From positions 7,501 to 25,511 of the forward strand of contig JAPXFY010002711.1 in the NCBI GenBank assembly GCA_030674185.1: 18,011 nt of DNA, read 5' to 3'. The notes beneath the pieces were generated by a model that saw nothing but the letters and a program-made list of their open reading frames with translations, did not search any database and was not told the DNA's origin. Position 1 is the first letter of the stretch. Each line of letters starts with the position of its first letter. The position numbers were made by a program, and so were the translations under genes. This DNA comes from Monoplex corrugatus. Its lineage: Eukaryota > Mollusca > Gastropoda > Littorinimorpha > Ranellidae. This document shows positions 1 to 8,508 of the stretch, piece by piece.

Positions 1-204
1 ATAGCATACTGTCAGAACGTATAACACGTACCAGCCATGGCACAGAATACATACCAGTCATGGAACATATATTGTCAGAATACACACAATACATATCAGC
101 CTTGAACATAGCATACAGTCAGAATACACACAATACATACAGTCACGGGACACAGCATACTGTCAGAATACACACAATACATACAGTCACGGAACATAGG
201 ATAA
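1..204. repeat. Minisatellite, about 45-50 bp imperfect units
   Basis: About four degraded head-to-tail copies of a unit containing CATACTGTCAGAATACACAC followed by AATACATACAGTCACGGAAC. The last two copies are the most alike and the first is the most diverged. The array starts outside the window. It ends where a foldback element fragment begins at 205. I see no coding potential. Confidence 0.8.
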
Positions 205-263
205 GGGAGTCAAAGGGTTAAGTTTTGCAGTTGGTGGATAGGGTGTGGGAGTCAAAGGGTTAA
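205..263 (+). mobile_element. Foldback (piggyBac-like MITE) fragment, copy a, right arm only
   Basis: The sequence GGGAGTCAAAGGGTTAA (205-221) is followed by GTTTTGCAGTTGGTGGATAG and a second GGGAGTCAAAGGGTTAA ending at 263. These match the inner right end and the outer right arm of the 193-bp copies at 517, 12131 and 12643. The left half is absent and minisatellite DNA stands in its place. Confidence 0.75.
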
Positions 264-318
264 AGTAAACCATAAACCAAAGTTTTCGCTGAAACACAGA
301 AATACTGATAGTGCTGAC

Positions 319-332
319 AGAGAGAGAGAGAG

Positions 333-419
<87 letters not shown>
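319..419. repeat. (GA)n microsatellite
   Basis: About 100 bp of nearly pure AG repeat, with one GGGG interruption near 332 and one AAG interruption near 379. The Ser-Leu open frames across it are artefacts. Confidence 0.95.
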
Positions 420-424
<5 letters not shown>

Positions 425-516
425 ATAAAACACTTTGATAAAATGCAGCATAAAAGAAATCAGCAGAGACCAACACAATGTTAAGACACGATAAGGCGCA
501 TGGTACCATAAAGAAA

Positions 517-709
517 TTAACCCATTGGCTCCAGCACTCTATCCACCAACTGCAAAAACTTAACCCTTTGACATCTTTACCCTTTCCACCAGGTTCCTGC
601 AGGAAGCTGGTGGAAAGGGTAAAGAAATCAAGGGGTTAAGTTTTTGCTTTGCTACTATGTTTGACAATGTAGAACGCTGGTGGACAGGGTGCAGGAGTCA
701 AAGGGTTAA
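517..709 (-). mobile_element. Full-length 193-bp foldback element, copy b (reverse orientation)
   Basis: The copy is bounded by TTAA at 517-520 and 706-709. The right terminus reads GGAGTCAAAGGG-TTAA; the left is a degraded CCCATTGGCTCC. An inner 80-bp hairpin bounded by TTAA (560-563 and 636-639) folds around the palindrome CTGCAG at 597-602. The short outer arm is on the left (43 bp between TTAA starts) and the long arm on the right (70 bp), the reverse of the copies at 12131 and 12643. TTAA duplication plus CCC...GGG ends is typical of piggyBac-superfamily elements. No transposase is encoded, so this would be a non-autonomous MITE. Confidence 0.85.
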
Positions 710-843
710 TGTTGGTCTGAAATCAAACCTTCAACGTAGAACTTTTTTTCTCTCTCTCTCTCTCGGCTTTCTGCGTTGAATGATGTATACATTCCCATAT
801 ATAAAAGTGTTTGTGCTTTTCTTTGTTTTGTTTTTTCTTTCAG

Positions 844-964
844 TGCTGGAAGAGAATGGCGAGTGCTGGGATCCCCCTTTTGAAAGAGACGTGATTGCCT
901 GCGGCGAGCAGAACATCGCGGGGCCGATGGGGTCCCGTCTGAACCACGATAACCACCCCTGCCC
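844..964 (+). CDS. Candidate internal coding exon, product not recognised
   Basis: A strong splice acceptor (T-rich tract from about 814, ending TTTCTTTCAG at 843) and a consensus donor (GTAAGT at 965) enclose 121 nt. This stretch is clearly more GC-rich than its flanks. Only one of three frames is open. It begins with the last two bases of a split codon and ends with the first two bases of another. The 39 complete codons include GECWDPPFERDVIACGEQN and GPMGSRLNHDNHPC, with three cysteines, which suggests a secreted or extracellular segment. I do not recognise the family. No neighbouring exon is firmly identified; 1915-1964 is compatible in phase. It could be a chance combination of splice-like signals. 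Confidence 0.45.
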
Positions 965-986
965 GTAAGTCAGCTGCTGCTCAGAC

Positions 987-1225
987 GGATCCTTTAAAAT
1001 TTTTGATGAGTATAGAACAACGTCAGACTGCGGATCCTTTCAAATTTTTGATGAGTATAGAACAACATCAGACTGCGGATCCTTTCAAAATTTTGATGAG
1101 TATAGAACAACATCAGACTGCGGATCCTTTCAAAATTTTGATGAGTGTAGAACAACATCAGCCGGCGGATCATTTAAATTTTTTGATGAGTATAGAACCA
1201 CGTCAGACTGCTTCCCAAATTTTGT
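987..1225 (+). repeat. 45-bp tandem array, five copies
   Basis: Units begin with GGATCC (or GGATCA) at 987, 1032, 1077, 1122 and 1167, exactly 45 bp apart, and a decayed sixth start lies at 1212. Each unit carries TTTTGATGAGTATAGAACAA. Because 45 is a multiple of three, one frame stays open and repeats a 15-residue peptide (MSIEQHQTADPFKIL). The array lies 22 bp past a splice donor, so I treat it as intronic and not coding. Confidence 0.9.
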
Positions 1226-1498
1226 TTGACCCTTTGACTCCATCACCCTGTCGACCAGCTTCCTGCATTGTCAGTGATGCTAGCAAAGCAAAGTAAACTT
1301 AACCCTTTGACTCCCTCACCCTATCCATCAGCTTCCTGCATTGTCAGTGATGCCAGCAAAGCAAAAAAACTTAACCCTTTGACTCCCTCATCCTATCCAC
1401 CAGCTTCCTGCAGGAGGAAGTTGGTGGGTAGGGTTAGGGAGTCAAAGGGTTAATTGTATTGCAGTTTGGTAGACAGGATGTGGGAGTCAAACGTTTAA
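1226..1498 (+). mobile_element. Foldback element copy c with duplicated left arm
   Basis: TTAA-type junctions (one degraded to TTGA) occur at 1226, 1299, 1371, 1450 and 1495. The left arm, with CCCTTTGACTCC and the spacer TTGTCAGTGATGCTAGCAAAG, is present twice in tandem (73 and 72 bp). The inner hairpin (1371-1453) follows, then the short right arm. The 3' terminus is mutated to AAACGTTTAAAG. It abuts copy d directly. Confidence 0.8.
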
Positions 1499-1703
1499 AG
1501 TTTGTCAGTGATGCTACCAAAGCAAAAAAAAAAAAAACCAAAAGAAAAAAAAGAAAAAACCCCCCACCAAAAACCGTAACTCTTTGACTCCCTCACCCTA
1601 TCCACCAGCTTTCTGCTGCAGGAAGCTGGCGGATAGGGTGAAGGAAGTCAAAGGGTTAAGTTTTTGCCGTTTGGCAGACAGGGCGTGGGAGTCAAAGGGT
1701 TAA
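1499..1703 (+). mobile_element. Foldback element copy d, left terminus lost
   Basis: It begins inside the left-arm spacer (TTTGTCAGTGATGCTACCAAAG), which runs into an expanded A-rich/C-rich stretch (1527-1575). The inner hairpin (1576-1659) and the right arm ending GGGAGTCAAAGGGTTAA at 1703 are preserved. The outer left terminus is missing where it joins copy c, consistent with unequal recombination between tandem copies. Confidence 0.75.
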
Positions 1704-1914
1704 AGTTTGTATATTTCTTCCAAATTAGTTTTCTTTTTACCTTCATTGGGTGTTGTGTTAGTTGTGTAGGTGATGTTACTTTCACGGGTGTTCTTGTCAG
1801 TTGTGTAAATGATGTCTTAATTCAACGCTTTGTGGAGTGTTGCTACTTTAGAGCTACGTGGCTCGCTCTACGTATGTGTGAAGGTCCCTGTCCTCTTACT
1901 GTCCCAGGTTGCAG

Positions 1915-1964
1915 GTCCGACGATTTCTACACAGAACGAAATGATCACCACCTGCTTTGGGAAC
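1915..1964 (+). CDS. Weak second exon candidate
   Basis: A pyrimidine-rich tract (GTCCTCTTACTGTCCCAG, then GTTGCAG) precedes 50 nt ending in a donor-like GAAC-GTAAGG at 1965. With the acceptor at 1914 the exon is open in the phase left by the candidate exon at 844-964 and would encode SDDFYTERNDHHLLWE. With the alternative acceptor at 1907 the 57-nt exon reads VAGPTISTQNEMITTCFGN in phase 0, which does not fit that upstream exon. The length and weak evidence make either reading speculative. Confidence 0.2.
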
Positions 1965-2024
1965 GTAAGGAACGTTCTTTCCACGGACCTAAATACTGAC
2001 CCAGCGCTATGCGAGGGAGATGGG

Positions 2025-2290
2025 AGAAAAGTGGCAGAATGGATCATTCGTTCGTCTGCCAATAACTCAACTCGAGGTTCCAGGGTTCGCTCCCCATAGA
2101 GGCCTCGACTTTTCTCCTCAGTTTGACCGGAAAATCGAACTGAACGTCTAGGATACGAAAAACGAGTCAGACCCGTGTGCTTTCTGGCTGCGCACGCTAA
2201 AGATCCCACGGCAGTTGAAAATCGTGAAGAGCAGGGCATTGCCTGGCTGCCTTGGTATAAAACATTGTAGAGACAATTTGATTTTTCAGG
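2025..2290 (+). mobile_element. tRNA-derived SINE
   Basis: An RNA polymerase III A box TGGCAGAATGG (2032-2042) and a B box GGTTCGCTCCC (2084-2094) lie about 50 bp apart, as in tRNA-derived SINEs. Downstream is a body with GCACGCTAAAGATCCCACGG (2192-2211), resembling the conserved central part of molluscan and other metazoan SINEs. The region cannot fold into a good tRNA cloverleaf, and the B box is degraded, so this is a SINE and not a functional tRNA gene. The 3' boundary is approximate. Confidence 0.65.
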
Positions 2291-2797
2291 CCCCATCCCT
2301 TGAAGACCAGTTAACCTTCTTGCCTTTCTGTAGCCTTTGTAAAGAAGAAAAGTGATTATGAATACGCATTTGAAGCGAGGGAGAGGGGATGGGCGTCGCC
2401 ATTTTGGTGCTGGACCCGGGAAAAGTTGATGTCTCTGCCACCTCACTCCCCTATGACTCCAGGGTTATGGATCTATCTGGCCAGCTCAGGGGTTTATGTG
2501 CTGGCTTAAGGCTTGTTCCGTGATCATTCTGGATCTTCTCCATCACATGGCACTTGTGACATTAGTGCATATGGAATTCATTCAGAGCGCGGAGACGTCA
2601 TCTTGAGAAACTGAAACTGAAAGTGAAACATTGCAAGGGTCATCGGTTCCCTCCACCCTCTCAGAACAGTTTTAACGATTTTTTTCATTGATTACAGTGT
2701 TGTCTTCTTTAATGTCGGTTTCGTTTTGTGTTTTCGGACTGGTCAGTTTACTGCAGCGAGTAAAAATGTCTGTTTTGTTTTTCAGTTTAGTCGTTTT
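2291..2797. other. Unassigned sequence
   Basis: I see no convincing gene, splice-bounded exon or recognisable repeat here. The open frame covering part of 1868-2446 on the minus strand runs through the SINE and lacks protein-like signals. Confidence 0.5.
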
Positions 2798-3090
2798 CTC
2801 CCACTGGTCGAAGCAGCAGGGTAGTTTTAGTCTTTTTCTCCTAATTTTGTATTTAGTGTTTATTCGTTTGTGATCTTACGTCAACATGGGAGATAATTCC
2901 TACGTGACTCTCAAGAGTTATGTCCTTTGGTTGATATTATAAAAATTCTCCCTGCTTCCCTCTTATTTCTTTGGTAAAGGCCAGTTGGCCAAAAATTTAC
3001 GCCTGTCTTGTCTGGTTGTATTAAATACGCGTTCCTATTTTATTTTCGTGTTTTTTTTCTGGTTTCTGTTTTGTTTGCTTGATTTTGTAT
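2798..3090 (+). repeat. Unclassified dispersed repeat, copy i
   Basis: It starts with CTCCCACTGGTCGAAGCAGC and AGTTTTAGTCTTTTTCTCC, passes a small hairpin (2888-2925) and the motif AAAGGCCAGTTGGCC (about 2977-2991), then TTGTATTAAATACGCGTTCC and TTTCGTGTTTT...CTGG. The same modules recur at 3440-3640 and 10668-10985 (opposite strand) and at 10991-11100. No protein is encoded. The class is unknown; it could be a foldback DNA element or a Penelope-like remnant. Confidence 0.65.
2888..2925. repeat. Small inverted repeat, GGGAGATAA...TTATgTCC
   Basis: GGGAGATAATTC (2888-2899) pairs with GAGTTATGTCC (2915-2925), apart from mismatches. A related hairpin with about 55 bp of shared sequence occurs in reverse orientation at 11355-11415, so this is a dispersed module and not a chance palindrome. 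Confidence 0.6.
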
Positions 3091-3338
3091 GTCTGTTTGT
3101 TCTTACCATCACAGGGGAGGCAATTCTGCTGCTTTTTTGGGAGGGGGGTGGGGCTGTTAAATTGTACTTGCAATAACTCTACTTGATCCGTTCGGGTTAT
3201 CTGGTTTCTTTTTCGAGTTCTTTGTTCGTTCTTTTTCTCTCGTGTATGTTGCGACGAAAGCTTTTTAAAAATTGGTCCATTTCGCATATGCAAATATTTA
3301 TCAAAATTGAAGTATGTATTTGGAAAGGACCGCCATTT

Positions 3339-3399
3339 AAAGAAAGAAAGAAAGAAACACAAACAAACAAACAAACAAACAAACAAACAAACAAACAAA
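3339..3399. repeat. (AAAG)n-(AAAC)n microsatellite
   Basis: About five AAAG units pass into about ten AAAC units. The tract lies between the two opposed copies of the dispersed repeat. Confidence 0.95.
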
Positions 3400-3439
3400 G
3401 GATGATACGGAGATAGACATTTTGACGTTACGTATACGA

Positions 3440-3640
3440 AGTATATCAGGTCAAATTACAATCACAATCCCAAACAAGTGTGACTGCCCGTGTTCAAGCA
3501 AACAGGAACTAGAAAAACATAAAAATAGACGCCTTTATCAAGCGTGAATGTAAGATCACAAACAAACAAACACCAAATACAAAAATCAGGAGAAAATGAC
3601 TAAAACTTTCCTGCTGCTTCGTCTAGTGGGAGAAGAGGAC
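3440..3640 (-). repeat. Unclassified dispersed repeat, copy ii
   Basis: Read on the minus strand it begins CTCCCACTAGACGAAGCAGC and AGTTTTAGTCATTTTCTCC. It continues to a shortened GATAAAGGCG (the hairpin motif is partly lost), then TTCCTGTTTGCTTGAACACG and GGCAGTCACACTTG. Its first 90 bp are the inverted counterpart of 2798-2884. Confidence 0.65.
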
Positions 3641-3802
3641 TTGATGAAATTATAATGTGTTTGTGAGTAATTGTATGAAATGGGGAGAGGGGAGGCAAAT
3701 ATGATGTCAGAGCGGAAGTGAGATGAATTCTGCAATTTGAAAAGTTTTTGGAATGTAAAGTATCTTACTATAGAATAATGTCTACGTATACATAAAAATT
3801 TA

Positions 3803-3911
3803 TACACACGGACACAGACACAGACACAGACACACAGACACACAGACACAGACACACAGAGACACAGACACACAGACACAGACACACAGACACAGACACA
3901 CAGACACACAG

Positions 3912-3977
<66 letters not shown>

Positions 3978-3998
3978 AGACATACATATATATATATC
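3803..3998. repeat. Compound (CACAGA)n-(CA)n-(TA)n microsatellite
   Basis: Irregular CACAGA and CACACAGA units (to about 3912) pass into pure CA (to 3971), then a short ACATACATATATAT stretch. It lies next to the 3' end of the LINE at 4030-7830. Confidence 0.95.
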
Positions 3999-4117
3999 AG
4001 CATCCAGCTTTTCTATTAAAGTAATGCGCAATGCATTGTGTCTATTTCAACGTGGCATTTTGAATCTAAGATTCATTTATGGGTGGGCTGTCCAAACAAA
4101 ACGGTGCATATTCTGTT

Positions 4118-7100
4118 CTAATGTCTAGATGGGCTGTCTGCTTGGTCCAAGCAGCGTCGCCTGTGACTGTACAGACCAATGCGAGAGAGGACAGTCTCTG
4201 TCGCAGCGGTCGCATGTGTATGCTGATGCTGGTCTGTTGGCTGTCATCCCTTTTCTGCGAACTCGCTTTTCTGCTGCAGCAGCTGACAGTTTGTCCTCAC
4301 CAATCCGCAGCTGTTTCTTGAGAGTAGTTCTCCAGCTGTTGCGATCGTCTGCAAGGTCTTCCCAGGACTCAGTGTTGATCTCAAGCGCCTTCATGTCACG
4401 CTTGCAAACGTCTTTGTATCTCAGCTGTGGGCGGCCAATGTTTCTCTGCCCTGTGGCAAGCTCACCGTAAAAGGATGTCTTTTGGGATGCGACCATCTTC
4501 CATGCGGCGAACGTGGCCCAACCAGCGCAGCCGACGCTGTCTCAGCATGGTATGCATGGTTGGGAGGCCAGCGCAGGTTAGGACTTCGGTGTTGGTCACC
4601 TTGTCTTGCCAGGAAATGCCAAGTATGCGCCGTAGGCTTCTCAGGTGGAAGGTATTGAGCCTTTTCTTCAGATGAGCATGCGTGGTCCACGCCTCGCTGC
4701 CATACAGCAAGGTGCTGAGGACACAGGCGTTGTATACAGCCATCTTTGTCTTTGTGGTCAGCTTGGGATTTGTCCACACCCTTTGTGTGAGGCGGGCTAG
4801 TGTTGTGGCTGCCTTCCCGATCCTCTTGTCGACCTCTGTATCAAGGGAGAGATTATCGGTGATGGTGGACCCAAGATATGTGAATTGATGGATGGCTTCA
4901 AGCTCGTAGTCATCAATGGTGATGGCTGGTGGAGATGGCGTGTCTTGGCCCAGGACGTTTGTCTTCTTAAGACTGATGGTCAGACCAAAATCTTTGCAGG
5001 CCTGGGAGAAGCGGTCCATTAGTGACTGCAAGTCCCGCTGAGTATGAGTCACAACTGCGGCATCGTCGGCAAATAGCATGTCTCTAATGAGGGCTTCACG
5101 GACCTTTGTCCTTGCTCTGAGGCAGGCGAGGTTGAAGAGCCTGCCATCTGATCTGGTCCGCAGGTGGATCCCTTCTTGCGCTGTGCTGAATGCATGCCTC
5201 AGGAGGAGAGCGAAGAAGATTCCAAAGAGGGTTGGGGCCAGGACGCAGCCTTGTTTCACACCGCTGCGTACGTCGAAGGGCTTGGAGAGGTTTCCGTTGA
5301 ACTGCACCATCCCTTTCATGTTTGAGTGGAAGGACTCAATTAAGCTGTGCAGTTTGGGGGGGGCAGCCGATTTTTCGGAGAGCCCTGAAAAGGCCATCTC
5401 TGCTGACTAGGTCAAAGGCCTTGGTGAGGTCAATGAATGCCACATACAGGGGCATCCGCTGCTCTCTGCACTTCTCCTGGATTTGGCGAAGGGAGAAGAC
5501 CATGTCTACCGTGGATCTCTCTGCTCGAAAACCACACTGTGATTCCGGGTAGACGCGTTCAGCCAGTTTCTGCAGGCGGATTAGGAGGACCCGAGCATAG
5601 ACTTTGCCAACAATGCTGAGGAGCGAGATACCTCTGTAGTTGTTGCAGTCGCTCCTTTCGCCCTTGTTTTTTTACAGGGTGACGATCTTGACGTCCCTCA
5701 TGTCCTGTGGTACAGCTCCCTCATTCCAACACTGACAGAGAACTGCGTGCAAAGGGTGCAGAAGAGAAGTCTTGCAGTGCTTGATGAGGTCTGGGGGAAT
5801 TCCGTCGTTGCCAGGTGCCTTCCCTGATGCTAGGCTATCAATGGCCTTGCTGAGTTCGTCCGCAGTTGGCTCTGCGTCAAGTTCTTCCATTACCGGCATG
5901 CACTTGATGGCATCGAGGGCTAAGGCGGACACCATGTTCTGTGTGGAGAAGAGGTCGGAGTAGTGTTCCGCCCATCTTTCCATCTGTTGGCTAGGATTGC
6001 TGATTACTTCCCCAGTGGAGGATTTGAGGGTGGCGATCTTGCTCTGTGTTGGTCCCAGTGCCTTCTTGATGCCATCATACATTCCTCGGATGTTGCCTCT
6101 TTCAGCAGCACTCTGTATCTCTTCGCTGAGCTCTGTCCAGTACTCGTTTGCGCAGCGCCTGGCGTTAAGCTGAGCCTTACTTCTGGCAGCCCTGAGGATT
6201 TGCAGGTTCTTCTCACTGGGTGACCGCTTATACTTGGTGAGTGCAGCACGCTTGGCCTCAACAGTGGGAGTCATCTCTGATGATTTGGCCTCAAACCAGT
6301 CGTGGGACTTCACAGTTTTCTTCCCAAAGGTGGCCATAGCAATGCGGTGCATGGTGTCTCGTAGCGTTTCCCATCTCTCAGTGGCAGAGTCTCTGGGCTG
6401 CAATGCATCGTATTCTCTCTGAAAGGCCTCTGCGAACTGTTCTACAAGATCTGGCTGAGACATCTTGCTGACGTCAATGCGAGGGTTCCCTTGTTTCTTT
6501 GAGCAGTGGAACTTCTTTGGTTGTAGCCTGATCTTGCAACATACCAGAGAGTGGTCTGTGTCGCAGTCTGCGCTGTGATAAGAGCGAGTGTGGAGAACGT
6601 TTTTGATAGCGGCACGTCTTACTAGGATCAAATCCAGTTGGTGCCAATGTTTTGAGCGGGGATGCCTCCAGGAGACTTTGTGCTGAGGCTTCGTCTTGAA
6701 GAAGGAGTTGGCGATGCACAGTTCATGGCAGGCGCAAAACTCAAGCAGTCGCTGTCCATTCTCATTCATTTTCCCCACTCCAAGGGAACCGAGGCAGAAG
6801 GGCCATGATCATTGTCTGCACCCACTCTGGCGTTGAAGTCGCCCAGGAGAACAAGTTGTTCTGTCCTGGGGATGTTCCTTATGGTTGATGCAAGATTTTC
6901 GTAGAACTCATCCTTGGTGTCTGGAGAGGCGGACAGAGTTGGGGCCTAAACACTGATGAGAGTGACATAGCCTTCGGTGGTGTTGAGGCGGAGAGTCAAG
7001 AGTCGTTCTGAACCGCCGCTGCCTGGTTCAATCATGTTCAGCAGGCTGTTCCTTACTGCAAAGCCTACTCCGTGCTCTCTTGGGGCATCAGAACTCTTTC

Positions 7101-7299
7101 CTTGCCAGAAGAAGGTGTAGTCCCTTTCCTTTAGTGTTCCTGAATCAGCCAGCCGTGTTTCCTGCAGAGTGGCAATGTCCACATTGAGCCTCTTTAGTTC
7201 GCTGTTTATGACGGCGGTTTTTCTGGCGTCGCTGATGTCTTGCAGATCTTGGGAGAGCCCAGGCATCATTGTTCGGACATTCCAACAGCCCAGTTTCAT
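4118..7299 (-). pseudogene. Endonuclease-reverse transcriptase of the LINE, inactivated
   Basis: It starts at ATG 7299 (MKLGCWNVRTM). The endonuclease shows LQETRL, GDFNARVGADN (about 6811-6843), LDLILV and TDHSLV. The RT shows APGNDGIPPDLIK, NNYRGISLLS, AFIDLTKAFD, GVKQGCVLAPTLF, the catalytic FADDAA (5056-5073) and YLGSTI; LRWLGHV and GRPQLRYKDVCKRD follow. Six lesions: TAG at 6946-6948 in SVYAPT; a one-base loss near 6795-6800; TAA at 5672-5674; an extra C in an eight-base run (5356-5363); an extra T at 4469-4472; an extra base near 4183-4191. The last lesion hides a C-terminal C2HC-type finger (CDRC then H and C, spacing CX2CX12HX3C), visible in the neighbouring frame, which ends at TAG 4118-4120. 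Despite six lesions the motifs are well kept, suggesting a fairly young dead copy. Confidence 0.85.
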
Positions 7300-7344
7300 G
7301 CTGATCCTTTTCCTGATCCGTTTCTTGAATTTGAATTTTTCTTT

Positions 7345-7731
7345 TTATTTGGTGCGGTAATTAACGACCTGCTTGTCAGATTTTCTCCTAATCTTCATGC
7401 ACCCAATGAAGAAGGCAGGTCGTGGCGGGACAGCACCTAACTGGCTGGGGCTGCCCAGCTTAGGTGGGCGGTAGCTGTCCAGTAAGACACGAAGGTCTCT
7501 CCCACCGTCAAAAGCAACCCCTGGCGTCAGCTCTACGCCAGTTGAGCAATGACTTATCACCGGTATCTGTTGCTTCCCGTGTTGTGCCGACACTAGTGTT
7601 AGTAGTGAGGCTGGAGTGTCCTCTCCAGGTCGTAGGTGCAGAGTGTTTGTGGATGAATGGACGGATGTAAGCCTGGGCAGTGTAATATGGAAGACAGGCT
7701 GTTGCCCATGCAACTTGTCCCCCCTCTCCAC
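7345..7731 (-). other. LINE 5' leader open frame, in frame with the endonuclease
   Basis: A 128-codon frame ends at TAA 7345-7347, 15 codons upstream of the endonuclease ATG and in the same frame. The second half (SYRPPKLGSPSQLGAVPPRP, then CMKIRRKSDKQVVNYRTK) looks protein-like, and the 15 codons after the stop are lysine/arginine-rich. The stop may be a mutation separating an N-terminal extension from the polyprotein, or a genuine leader stop. It has no recognised domain. Confidence 0.4.
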
Positions 7732-7830
7732 CTCGCTGACAGATCCAAAGGAACAGCAGGGCTGTTACGTTTTGGTGCCAACGCGGCCGCAGGAGCTGCC
7801 GGAAAGTGACAAAGTTTGCCATCCAACCGC

Positions 7831-8000
7831 CTATATACGTACATATATATACATATGTATGTGCATATATATACATATGTATGTACATACAAATACATAA
7901 TTATGTCTATATATGTAAATACATAAACATACACACATATAATACAATACATACATACATACATACATACATATACACATATACACACATATATATATAT
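7831..8000. repeat. TA/CA/CATA-rich microsatellite
   Basis: Mixed ACATATAT, GTATGTAC and (CATA)n units. It separates the 5' end of the RTE-like LINE from the 5' truncation point of the L2/CR1-like fragment at about 8001. Confidence 0.9.
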
Positions 8001-8001
8001 C

Positions 8002-8280
8002 TACAAACTAGACACCAAATGCTACAAAAGCCTCAATAACGCAGCCCCCGATTACCTGTCAAGCCTACTTGAGATCTATGTTCCCTCACGTACCCTCCGC
8101 TCTGCCTCCGATCCTCTGACTTTTCGCTTTCCACGCACTAAGCTCAATACCTATGGTCCTCGAGCCTTCTCTGTTTCTGGTCCACTCTCCTGGAACAAAC
8201 TTCCTCTCTCAGTCCGTCAGCCACCTACTTTTGTCTCCTTCAAGTCCGCTCTCAAAACTCACCTTTTCTCCTCTGCATAA
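8002..8280 (+). pseudogene. C-terminal fragment of L2/CR1-like reverse transcriptase protein
   Basis: An open frame with no ATG at its start runs to TAA 8278-8280. It shows CYKSLNNAAPDYLSSLL, YVPSRTLRSASD, TYGPRAFSVSGPLSWNKLP, SVRQPPTFVSFKSALKTHLF. This is the familiar conserved C-terminal signature of L2/CR1-group LINEs (PxYLxxLL, RxLRS, GxRAFSxxxPxLWNxLP, FKxxLKTHLF). No stop or frameshift lies within it. The reverse transcriptase core lies upstream and is missing. Confidence 0.85.
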
Positions 8281-8402
8281 AATCCTGACCTCACTCAACC
8301 ACCTCTGCAGCCTGTCTCCACTCGGAGGGGAATCACATTGTAATATATAATATGCTCTCTATAATTTTCTATTGCTTTTATTCTTTCTCTCCATTTATAG
8401 CC

Positions 8403-8405
<3 letters not shown>

Positions 8406-8479
<74 letters not shown>

Positions 8480-8508
8480 TGCATGTGTGTGCGTGCGTGC
8501 GTGTGTGT
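8406..8508. repeat. (TG)n microsatellite inside a LINE 3' UTR
   Basis: About 70 bp of pure TG, then GCGC/GCATGTGT/GCGTGCGT variants. It sits between the LINE stop codon (8280) and its ATT-type tail. Confidence 0.95.

Larger units (their letters stand above)
4030..7830 (-). mobile_element. Nearly full-length RTE-like LINE (non-LTR retrotransposon)
   Basis: A minus-strand element of about 3.8 kb. It has a GC-rich 5' leader (7830-7300), an apurinic-type endonuclease followed by reverse transcriptase in one ancestral frame (7299-4118), and a short 3' UTR (4117 to about 4030). The 5' limit is set where unique sequence gives way to TA/CA-rich repeats at about 7831, and the 3' limit where the CA/TA microsatellite begins. 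I did not identify target-site duplications. Endonuclease at the N-terminus, one main reading frame and motifs such as YLGSTI and LRWLGHV point to the RTE/BovB-like group; clade assignment is from memory of such families. Confidence 0.85.

Noticed and set aside
987..1225. CRISPR-like array
   Set aside because: The units are contiguous 45-bp tandem repeats without unique spacers, in eukaryotic-type DNA.
1868..2446. A 192-codon minus-strand gene
   Set aside because: It runs antisense through the tRNA-derived SINE and shows no domain-like pattern.
4079..6422. Several plus-strand open frames of 60-113 codons
   Set aside because: They are antisense shadows of the LINE coding region on the minus strand.
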